Assembly: GCF_901709675.1 (NCBI RefSeq)
Contig: NC_051106.1
Span: 7,450,001 to 7,514,000 of the forward strand
Reading direction: 5' to 3'
Origin: Syngnathus acus
Lineage: Eukaryota > Chordata > Actinopteri > Syngnathiformes > Syngnathidae
DNA length: 64,000 bases
How positions within the stretch are numbered: position 1 is the first letter of the stretch; every line of letters begins with the position of its first letter. This document shows, one piece after another, positions 36,701 through 48,700 of the stretch. The translations under genes were made by a program, and so were the position numbers. Under the pieces are notes generated by a model that saw only the letters and a list, made by a program, of their open reading frames with translations, ran no database searches and was not told the DNA's origin.

Positions 36701-39700
36701 GCGTGTGGTTTCCTACCAGGGCATTGGACGTCTTGCCTCCTTCCAGCGTGATCTCCAGGTCGGAGAGGGCGGCGTCCACCTCGTCCACCTCCTTCTCGCT
36801 GTTGTTCATGTGGTTGTCCGACGACATGATGGACAGCTTGTTGATGTGGTACTGATGGGAGAGAGACCAAAAAAAAAAAAAAAAAAACAGTTTCATCACA
36901 TTTGGGTGAACCCAGAGAAAAAAATGGACAACTGGAAGGCTAGGAGGTGAGAAGTCAAAGGATAAGCGACAACGTTTGCTACGACAACACTAAACACAAG
37001 TTGATGACAAACGCTAATTCTAACGCCAAGCCGCTTGTGTTATTCGAATGAGCAGCTGTTGACCCGTGAAAAACACACACACGCACGCGCACAGACTCAT
37101 CGTTAAGGTTAGCCAATGTGGAACAAAGGGCTCATCACTCCTCTCCGGCTACCGATTAAACATTTGCAAGGCCTGTCGAGGTGACATCCTGTTAGCTGCA
37201 AAGTTCAAAACAGGTCTGGCGTCTATTTTCTAACACCTGATTATCTCATCTGGACGTGCCGTTCCGCCAACGGTAGCCGGCGACGTACTGAATGCGGGAA
37301 GTGCGGGCTCTTTATTTAGCCTCTAGTATCCACCTTCCCCTCTCGTGAAACCTCAGCCAATTCGGTGAGCTCATGCGAGCCTTGATGAAAAATAGTATCC
37401 AACAGTGGGGAGGCGTCCAAAGAGCCCAGTGAGGAGTAATGGGAAACCGGTTAATTATAACATGAGCGAGAACAGTGTCCCGCTAGGCATTGGCTAGTCC
37501 GGGGGGGTGCAAGAATGCAGCATCCTGTGGCCTGAAGATGCTCTATAATTAACCCCAAGAGTGAGGACAGGGTGGTGCCCTAAGAATGCAGATTTTTTTT
37601 TTTTTTTTTTTTAAACTCAAGTCCAAAATAAATGTTAACACCCCCCCAACAGTGGCAAAGGAGGGAAAAGGCCCAAATTTGGACGTGTGCATTTCAATTT
37701 ACTGACAACATGACAAGGCAGTTTTTACCTGCAGCGCGGCAAACATCATCATTTCCTCCTCCGTGCACTCGATTTCCTCCAGCAGGATGGCCCACTTGGA
37801 CTGCTCGTAGAGCTGGTTCACCCTTATGGCGTCATACTGGAGCGAGAGGTGACAAAGTTCAACCAACATGGATTGACAATGAATAGATTGCAGTATCCTA
37901 AAAAAAAAAAAATGTGTTGACGGTGTTTTATGGGCAATTACCTTTGGGTTGAGGTCAAAGAAACTGTGGTATTTAAACCTTAGCAGCAACACTTCGTTCT
38001 CCTTGACATCCTGTTCCATCAGAGACCTCGACGAGTCCAACCACCTGGACACGCACAGTTGCATTTGTAGTAAAACGCCTCAAAACATCGTTCGCCAAGC
38101 GAGGACATGGCGTTTTCCTCACCCCTGGTTGATCTTGGCCTTGTCCAGAAGAGACTGCGGCTTGTAGAGCTTGACCAGGATGTCCGGGGAGGCGATAGGT
38201 TGGCTGACGGCGAGGATGCCGGGGTTGCCCTCCGACAGGGGGCTGTCGCCGAACCAGGCGGACGTGGGGGACAGCGGGCTGCCGTCTCGTGAGTCGTACG
38301 TGGGCGTCATGGTCTTGCTGTACAAGCCCGGGCTGGAGTAGATGCTTCCTGAAAGTCGTCCAACCAGAGGCTTGCATTAGAAACTTGGCTAATGGACCGG
38401 CTAGCAGCACAGTGCTCATTAAGTGATACAAGCATGAAAAAAAAAGCCTTTTAAGAATTTTTGATGACCAGAACTTTTTTTACTATTCATACCAAATTTC
38501 ATGCTTGTATCACGACTGACAAATACTGAAGGTGACCACTCTCACACTTATTAGCAGCCCGGCCACATTGCAGATGAGTGGCTTCAATAATGGCGTCCTG
38601 GCGGGACTGACGTGGGTCAGCATGCACACGATGCACAAGATGTTTGAGTTTTACTCACTTAGGGGGGGGTGCACATAATAAACTTCCCCAACACAACAAC
38701 AAGAAGCCCGGCGGCCATCTTGTTTTTGGAAAAGGCTGATTCAGAGCCATTGCCGGCTTTTGTGAGTAAGAGGAAAATCATGCTGGGAAGTTGCCAGATT
38801 AACTTTATGTATGTACCCCCTTTTGTGAGTAAAGTGAAGTGCACTCCGTGCAGAAAATGGCACCGCACAACTTGGCACAGAGGGGGAAGCGGAAAGCTTT
38901 CCGGGGATATGAGCCAAAAACGACCTTAATATTCAACAAGTAGGTGTGTGAATCTGACCAAACATTGCTACCCCACCATTTTTGATCCCCTTCTTGAAGT
39001 GTCAACATGCTACACTACTGGCTCTCTTCTAAAACCAGGAAATGGGTTTCAAACGAAGGTCATGAGAACAGGGTGCAAGCTGGAAGGGGCGGGCCACCCA
39101 TCCTCGCCGGAGAAGGGTGTTATTCATGAACTTCTTGGTGGATTTGCGCTAATGCCCGAGTTCAGCGGGTCAGGGAGAGCCCGACCATCACTCCCACGGG
39201 GAATCCAAGAGTAGAGAGCGTGTACAAGGGGGGGGGGAAAACACAACTCGGCCATCCTGTTTACAAACTCTGATACGCGAGTCGTTTCAAATGCGTCAAC
39301 TCCCCAAGACCACCAAAAGGCTGTTCTCGCTCCTTAAAATGGCGAGAAGTTCCTCTAAAAACGCGACTAGCGCACTGAAAAGTGAGGCCAAGCTGTCAGC
39401 TGACAGACGAGCCAGACGACTGCGAGGCCTACGAAGGTTATGGATGTCATGTGATCTCCGCGCAACAGCTGTGATGAAGGAAAGGGAAGGCGTTGGTGAG
39501 GAAGCAGTGCTGGAGGAACAGGAGAGGACAGAGGGGAGAGCTTACCTTTGACGGGGCCGATGTATATTATCTCAGAGGCTAGGATGAAGAGAGAAAGGCA
39601 GAGGGAGAGAGGACAGTGGAGGAAAAGTTCATGGTGAATATTCAGGAGTCTATTTTTTTTAAGGAGGGGAGGAAACAGAGGTGAAAGGAAAAATAATATG

Positions 39701-42700
39701 AGATGGTTATTTTTTTTTTTTTAGAGGCGAGTAGCCATGGATGGTCAGGCGAGGCCTTGTGACAGTTCCAAGTGTCAACTTTGGACACACTTGCTTAAAA
39801 TTGACTCCTACGGTGTTTAATGTTCTTGGCACGAGACATTTTCGAAACGCTACATTTAGAAGATAGAAGGGTGAGGTCTTTGGTCTCCGAGTGGAAATAA
39901 TTGGTCATGTAACCTCAGCACTGTTATTGGTGTCTCCTGCAGTACGGTGGCGGCTAGGATATTATTTACGTGTTTAAATATTAGTCTTAGTTGAGGGTAG
40001 CGAGGGTATGAAAGCAAAATTCTCTTTAAAATAAAGTTAATAGTGGAGAGAAATACCATATTTGCGTCAAAATGGAGCACACAGCTTTTTAGCCACTAAA
40101 TAATTACATTGGTGGGAGCGCAGCGCTTAGGAGCAGCCTGTAACAATTTGCTGTCTTTTCCCAATGAAAAATGAAAGACATGAAGGAAACATATCCATTC
40201 CAGTATTGCGCAACGCTACGCAAAGTGTGCGGGAGGGGTCGTTACTGTAACAACCCAGTCGGCTTCGGAGGTGATTGCATCGCTTCCTCCCTCATTGTGA
40301 TTCCGATCAGGCTAAGCGGCCAAGCCCTCACACACGGGAAGGAATAACGCAGGGCAATTTGGCGCGCTCTATAGCATGTGATCCGATGGGCGGGAAAATT
40401 CTTGCCGCTAAGTGAACCCTTGGCACCGTCGGACGGAAGAATATATCTGCTCATCGAGGGGAAAAAAAACATGTACTGGGTGTTGCCGCCGGCGTCCATT
40501 TTAAAAATATTCAATCGTGTCACGTGATCTTTTTCTGCGTGCTTAAGTGAGGTTTGACGGTGAAAGTGGCGCTGACCCACTCGGGGTCGTAACTCAGCGC
40601 CGGCTAGGCTAAAGCGGGGTGCCGGTGTTGCGCAGCACAGTCGGGGGGTTTAAAATGGCAGCGTGACCAACTATGTGTGGAATCTCAAGCATCCGTCATC
40701 CTCCCCGCCAGGGAAACCGGGGCCACGGAGGCCACGCAGGGCTCGTATATTTGGATCGGCGTATCTTTGGTGGAGCGAAATTCAAAATGGATACATCACG
40801 GGAGCCGTCTGAGATTCCAAACGAAATCATCTCCTGAGTGACCGACCTGATCCAGGGGTTAGGAGCGGACCCTCTAACTCCAGATCATCCTCTTCGGCTT
40901 CCTCCAACTTTTTCTTCTTCTTTTTGGGATCACGCGGCTTACGCAGTAGAGATAACTCCTCTGGGTGACGGATATCTGTGGAGAGAGTTGAGTCAGGCAT
41001 GATTAAAAATTCGATTAATTAAAAAATATATATCAAAAAAATGAGCATGGCAAAGAGAGGAGAGAGAGAAGGTAAGAAATTCAGAGACAGCTGCGGCACA
41101 TGAGCCACTGGAAAAATGGCAAATCCCTTTTCTCAAGGCCCCCACAAATCTTTGCTTGGAGTGTAATCCCCGAGTGAGACAGGCCAGACAACCTCAACCG
41201 TCCCCCCCCGCTCCACACACACACACTTTTGACAACCATTTCTCAAACTCACGCACACGTGTAAAAGTGCAATTGGGTTGCTACTGAACGCCACAACTTT
41301 AAACATATCTTGTGCGTGTGCGCTTGGAAGAGTTCACAAATTGATATAATGACTAAACCAGAGTCACCCGGCCCCCTCCTCGGGTCTTGGAGGCCATAAG
41401 CATCAGTGCTCATAGGGAGACATATCACAAGATGGTAGACTTGGGGGCGGGGGCAAAACATGCCCTGTCCGATTTTGATTTATCTTCTCATCATCCCATC
41501 CTTTTTGCAATCACTTTCGACGCACAAGAAGCTAACTCAAAATTGTTTGGACACAATTTTGGTGGTTCCACAGCGAGAAGTTTGTGGAACTCGGATAATG
41601 GATGGCGGCGTGTGTGACTGAAGAGTCTGTTTAGGGAAGCGTGAGCAGAGGGAGAAAATGGTAGCAAGAAATCTCCTTGTTTGCTTTGTGTAACTAAAGC
41701 AAAAGCATTCCAAGGTATTAAAAACGACCAGATGGGAGTTCGCTCACTCCCACTCGCTCTCCTTCTCTCCTCCTCCGACTTCACTGTAGCGTTCGAGCCC
41801 AATCCCTCTGCCCTTATACAGCCATGTGAGCTGCAGGCGTGCTGCCGATCTTCAGGCCCACCGAGCTGGGCTCCGACACGAGCGCACACACACAACTGTG
41901 CGTACGTTGTGAGAGACACGTGGCGTTTTGACTCACCACTACTGAAGGACAATGGGGGGGTGAAGTTATTGCGATCACCTTATTTGAATTTACCCCAAAC
42001 CAGCTGATAAATACGTACTGACACAATGGTGGGGGGGACCCTGAGGGTTTTTGTTGCTGGGAAAATTCAGACAAACAAAACATCAGCAGAATTTACCTGG
42101 CAGAGGAACAATAGAGATACACGAGCCTAACTGCTCCCCCGCTAGTAGGTTCCTAATTTATTGCTGACGAACTGGGTAAGCGTATTTTGAATTATAGGTT
42201 CATAATATTTCACAAGCTGGTGGGAAAAAGTTTACCGGCACTCGCCACATACTTGCGGCCTCGAGTGTTGATGCTGACAAAAAAAAAAAAAAAAAAGAAG
42301 TCCATTAGCGGAATTGACACCTCCAGTAGGAGAGTCAATCTTCCATCCTGCAGACTTGTGGCAGCGAGCAGGCCGGCAGCCAAAGTTGAGGGCTTGACTG
42401 AGATCCAGCGATGAAAAAATAAATTTAAAAAAAGCCATGCTGGAGATGTTTGCTCTCTAGAACACATGATTCACTGCAGTGACTAAGGCCAATCGCGACA
42501 CCGTCACGTTCTAAATTTATAGAGCGAGAGCACGAGCCCAGATTTAAAATAAATAAATAAATAAATAAGGACCCTAAATGGACTAAAACGAGTGGTGATT
42601 GTGCCGGACCACCAAACATGCACTAAAGCAGGGGGGGGGGGGGGGCCCCACAAGGTAAGCTCCTACACTTTAGCGATTTGGATTTGGCACCGATACTAGC

Positions 42701-45700
42701 TAAAGTCACTCCTGGGGCGCTTAAGTGGAGCAATCTGATTCTTGTTTACATTCTGTGGTGGTACTCAGGTTTTTTTTTTCCCTTGTTGCACCTTTGGACT
42801 GGCAGCTCCGGGTCATGCGCTTGTGAAGGCTCCATCATGAGGAGGTAAACAATGGCGCTCTGTTTATAACGCAAGAAAGGTGACTGAAGTTAATCGGGGA
42901 TGTCTAGACAAGACGAGCCCGAGTCTGACTGGGCAAATGGGCGAGGAGATGCTTCTAATTAGTGGCAGATGGGCGCTTTTTGTGGAAAACAAATACTGTT
43001 GCGGACTGCCGTCTAATCTCGAATTTCTCAAAGAGCCAGCAAAAGTCCCTAAGCGTTACCGTCTTGTGACTTGGCATGCACGCGCCGGATGGAAAAAGGT
43101 CAAACTGTGTTTTGGTCAAAGCCGCAAACATGGGAAAAGCCGTTTCTGTCTTTACGATGGGAGTGTTCTTTGGACTTCCGACATTGTGCTTATGAATGGC
43201 AGTCTTTGTGTGAAGAATTATTGTCTGGTGATAACATAACTGGAAGTGAAACTAACATTACATTGGAGAATTGGAGATTTTTTAAGTTAAGCTGTTTTTG
43301 AGTTCTTTTGAATAAATAATAATAATAATAATAATAGGTATGATGACGAGCTCATGTGTCGGAATGTTTGAATATTTTTGACTTGCACATTACGCAAGCC
43401 ACGTATCAAGTGCCGCCGAATCTTGACAGCCAAATCTTGCATCGACTCGGCATGCACCAAGTCTGCCAAAGACAATTTGTCCTGATTTTTTAAGCGGCTA
43501 AAATAGAAATATTGCAGACGCATTCCAGACCAGGGCGGTATCCCTGCACTGCATAAAAATGTCTTCTTTTTTTTTTGCCATGGCCTAGAGGAGCTGTCTG
43601 ATGAAATAAAACGCGCCATTCCGGCAAAGTAAAAGCAGAAACGCCGCCACACGATCCTGCCTGCCTCCTTAACGCTGTCCAGTAAGAAGGACACGACAGG
43701 TGTGCAGCATGTTTGTGCATGAGAAGCTCTCCAGACACCCAAGCGCGATATCCTCCACCCTCTTATCAGCCTCGTGTTCCAGTGAGCAAGCGTTTGATAT
43801 TGCATCATTGTTATTTGCTGTGCTCCAAGCCAAAAATGATAACGCGTGTTTACCAAATAGAAGCACAAGACAAGATGGAGCCCGGGTTCCAAGAACATGA
43901 GTCGAGAGAACCAGTTGGCAGAGCTGACTCGGCATGTTGGGTAAACACGAGTGGCGGAATTGCAGAACGATGACATTTTTTTGACAATGATAAAAAAATA
44001 AAATAAAATAAACTTACTGAAGGTCTTGCAGATGTCCGAGACGGCTTTGAAGACACGGTCGGAGAAGTTGACTTTGACCTTCATGTGCTTCATGTTGGGC
44101 AGCTGCAGGCGCAGGAGCTTGTGCTGCGGCGTGAAGAGCAGCCGGGCGTCAGCCTGGATGCCGTACTTGTCCAGCGTCCAGTGGGTCTTCAGCAGCCAGG
44201 TCTTCTTCTTCTCCCACCACAGCGCATGGTCCGACCAGTCCTTCTTCACATCTGGCGGTGGGAGTTAAACGTTAGCATGAAAACAACAAATAGATAAGCC
44301 ATTAAAAACAATATCACACATTCCTTTCATCCCGTGGCACTACTGGCATTGGTCCAACGTGTCAACCAAACGTCCCTTCTGGGTAGAAGATCATATGTGG
44401 GGTCTTCCAAAGAGTATTTGTTAAGTCCAAGTGAAAGGGAAGGAGAGGGTATCGGGTTCGCACCGGTCGCTTTGTAGCAAGCCACCCGAACCGAAAGGCA
44501 GCTTTGCTTTCGGGCTGTTGTACGACAGCCATTCGACAAGATGATGACATCATAGCCCTGCTCTCATTGTTGACCGTGTGAGGAAGGTGAGGGCCTCGGG
44601 GATTTGGAAGGAGTTCAAAGTCGTCGTTTTGGCGCTCGAGGTTCTCTGCGTATTATAACAACTCGATAATTATAATTTCAGATTCTGCCTGGGAGTAGTG
44701 ACGTCGATACTAGATCGTTATTCAAGTCTCATTTCCTCCGCCCACGTACTCTATGGAGACTGACCAGCCCATAGACAGTCTCCCTGCGGGTCTTTCCCTT
44801 TACTAGCTGAGTCACTGCTCGGATGCAGACGTCCGTTCATTAAATCATCCTTTTATTATTTTAGCCGAGATACGCGGTTGAGATCGCGTGTGCATCTTCT
44901 CAGCTGAACGGAGCTGCAAAATAATACATCAGAATAAATCAAGATCAAAACAACCGTGGGAGGCAATGAAATGATTGCAATTACAATAAATAATGGGGCA
45001 ACGTCTTTCAAAAATGTGCTATTTATTAGTATTGGCTCAAAATGTGGAACGGCGGAGGAACAATTTATGCAGTTGCTCGGCGCTCCAGAGTTGCTCATTC
45101 TCATTCAAGGCTCCAGAAATGTGCCCAAAAGTGGCACCAAATGTCACATTAACATGAAGCAACAAGGACAAAGTGAAAAGCTCTCATTGACAGCTCGTGT
45201 CGTTTTTTTCCGACTGACTCATTGCTTCTGTCCCTTCTAAAAAGGGGAAAATATTAGGCCGATCTTGAAAGTCACTGGACGCCATGGAAACCAAAAGCCT
45301 CCGTATGAACTGTTGACGCCCTCCTGCAGATCGCATCTTAAAGGGGCTGAATGAGAGGGATTAGGGGGGGGGGAGCAACAGATTGGCCGCTTTCAATCAG
45401 GAAACAAGACCGCTGTGATGCCGGGCACGGCAAACCGGGTCGAGGAAGAGATTACAAAAGGTGATTAGGACTGAGAAGAAAGTTCAACACGAAAATGGCC
45501 ACCAGGGTCTCAATACAGATGTCATTGATGTGGGGGGCCCCGAGTGGGAGAGGATGTTGTTTGTGAAGCACAGTTGCTTCCGCATCGTTTACGCTGCAAA
45601 CACTTGGTAGCAGAGTGAAAACATTCCAAAGCTTTCTTTGAGGGAGGGGGGGGGGGGGGTCTCGCTGTCATCGCCACTTCCTGTTGTCTCAGATGTAGAA

Positions 45701-48700
45701 TAGAATAGATCTTTATTCTTTGTGCTCATTGCTTTCCGCCACGACGCAGAAAATGAGGAATGAGATTAATAGCGTCATGAAAAAACAACACGTTGGAAAA
45801 CGGCATTACATTACGGTATTAAAATTCACAGCTAAATCCCGTTAGGCATCTGACACTGCCTCCAGAGGTGGAAAATTGCAGGAGCAGCTTTGCATCCTAA
45901 TTCTATGTTGCTGTTCTGTATAACCGCCAATCACATGGTGGAAAAATGATGGCTTCACAAACGCTGTCTCAGCACTATAGCAACAAAAAAGGTAACTAAT
46001 CAAGATACAAGTTGGGAGGGAAAACTGAAAATAGTCCAATGTATTTTTGTAAGATTTTTTTTTTTGTATTCCAAACATGTAATTTCTAGTGTCTGACGGC
46101 AAGGCTATGTCCACTCACTTTTCACCGCAGACCAAATTCTATAGAAATCAGGAAATCTAAACTCTCGTCTAGTCAGGCTACTCAACAGGATAAAAACCTT
46201 CCTGACGCATAGTGGGGGGGGGGGGGGGGGGGGGGGGTCGTTGGACGGGTTCTTTCCGCACCAAGGCGGTAACTTAATCCACACGCAGTGAACGGTGAGG
46301 CCCAATGGCATATCCAAGCTAAAAATATAGCTTTCGAAACCTGACGTAATGCAGCAGAGGTGGGGGGGGGGGGCGCTGGCTAAGGGGGGGCTAAGTAATT
46401 GGTTGCATTAAACGTGGACCGGCGAGCCGCTCATTGGAGTGATGGGTTTGTGTCTTGAAAGACAAGGATAGGGCAAGCAAAAAAACGGGGAGGCGCTGTT
46501 TGATGACCTCTGCAGGATAGGAAAGATTGAATGCGTGTGCTGCGTTCTGATGCGTCCATTAAATGCATTAGACGACGGCGTGTTTGTTCGTGGCCGCGCT
46601 TTAACGAGCTAAATTAATCCATAAATTATGGTGAAGTGATTTGTTTTTATGCAACACTTTCCGACCAGGATTGCTTGCCTTGCTACGGCAGTCTGTGACA
46701 TTGCTTAGCAAGGAGAATGCGAGGAATGCTAGCGTTAGCTAGCATCAATGCTAACGGAGGCCATCCAATGGAGATGGATGGAAAATTAAAAGGACATGAA
46801 AAATGAACGTGGATCAATGAGTGGCTGAGCAGGCCAGTTCAAATTTATTTTATTTTATGATGTAATTAGTAGGGGTGTAACGATTCATCGATACACATCG
46901 ATTAATCGATATAATGCTCTACGATTTGTTGGCATCGATGCTAAACGTAAACATCGATCTATATCGCCCGTTTTTGACCTCGGACATTAGACGCGACTTT
47001 ATTTTGAAATCCAGTTCATCTTTCCGGGAGCAGTGCGCGGCGTGTTGTGTTATGAGCAGAGCAGGCACGTGAAAGGGGAGCCGACAACTACGCGGCTCCT
47101 GGGCTGGTGCTATGGCTAGTGTCCAAGAAGACGAGGAAATTCGCTCCCCTTTGGGCTTCAAGTCATTCGTTTGGAAGCACTTTGTAATTTCCTAAATAAA
47201 GAGTTTGCAGTACATTGTTGATTTTGCGTATGAATTGTTATAAATCAGGATATTGTTCTATAGCGATCGTAGAGCACTATATCGTGATGTATCGTGAATG
47301 AATCACAGCAGGCTTTAAGATATCGGCAAATATCGTATCGTGATTCTTTGTATCGATATGATATCGTATCGTTACAAAACCCGCGATTTACACCCCTAGT
47401 AATTAGGTAATTTTAGCATAATGCTAGTCGATAATAACTAGCTAGTGTGGTTCAACAGAGAGTCAAAACGAGTCAGCTGAGTCGGCAAGTAAATCACAAG
47501 ACTCGTGACATTGAGATAAGAGTCGACACGTGTTTGCACACACACACAAAAACACACACAAACAAACAAACAGTGTAATCTATTACAGGCTCTGATGCAT
47601 TTCCAAAGGTACGCTAGTTATGGGGGAGGTGGCTGGTCTGGCCGTGATGGCAAAGTTCAGCGTTTTCAGCTGATAAAACCGCCCGAACGTTTCTATGGGG
47701 ACTCCAGTTTGGCGCCGCTAGAGCACAACTTTGTTTCCATACACAACATAGACACATCTGCGGGTTTGTTTGCCTAAATCATGCCTCTCGTTTGTAAAGG
47801 GGGCAACGGTGATTGGCGTTTAAAACATAAGGCCTTAACAGACGACCTCCGTTTCACGCCTTCACGCGAGATAACATCAACGGCGGATAGTCGACACGAA
47901 CGCAAAAGCCGCAATAAAGGCGGGCGATGACAACATCTGCACAGCGCGTGCAAACAAGATCGCTGTGGCTGATTGAAGAGAGACGCAAGAGCAGCTCATT
48001 GCAAAAAGCGGCAAAACTGGTCCAGTTGACTCAACAAAAGTTTCATCCCTGCATGGAACATTTTAGAATGCAAGCCGGCAGCGCTAGACAGTAAGTACTC
48101 GAGTACAGCCGCGCTAGCAGTGATACATTAGAGGGCTGGATGGCTATTAGCGTAAACCTTAGAGACAGGTAGTTTGTGTCCATTTGTGTCATCATCCAAA
48201 CGGGAGCAAAACAATCGTACGCTCTCGTGCTTCACATCACCCTGATGCAGCTTGATACAATTAGGGAGCTCGGGGAATAATAACATTACCAAGAAAGCTA
48301 AGAGGGGACTCGGATCAATGGAGCAGATATGCAAGATGAAAGATGATTTTATTCTAACGGCGGGCATCGGGTTTTTTTTTCAAAGTAGGAAGAAAATGGC
48401 TGCTCAAAAAAGGATTTCAGGTTTGAAGTCAAATTATTTACTTCATGTACACTATGCGACAATGAAAAATATTAAATTGCCGTCGGGTAAAAGGTAACGC
48501 CTTCGCAATGGGAACATTTGTCAGTTTTTTACCTTAACAAAAAAGTGTTGTATCGGTTTACTGAATTGAGACGCAGGTGTGCGGTGTTACGACAACAATG
48601 CCAGAGGTTCTAAAATGTCCTCGCACTGGATTTTTTTTTCTCTCGTATAAACCAGTGAAGGAAAAGGGCAGTGACAGAAAGCAGGGCAGTAAAATGTTAG

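Noticed and set aside
43287-44249. 320-codon minus-strand ORF
   Set aside because: Only its first 78 codons are fermt2 exon 3. The frame simply stays open past the GTAAGTT donor into intron 3, and the homology stops exactly at that donor.
46919-47161. 80-codon minus-strand ORF
   Set aside because: It lies wholly inside the hAT element, antisense to the transposase remnant.
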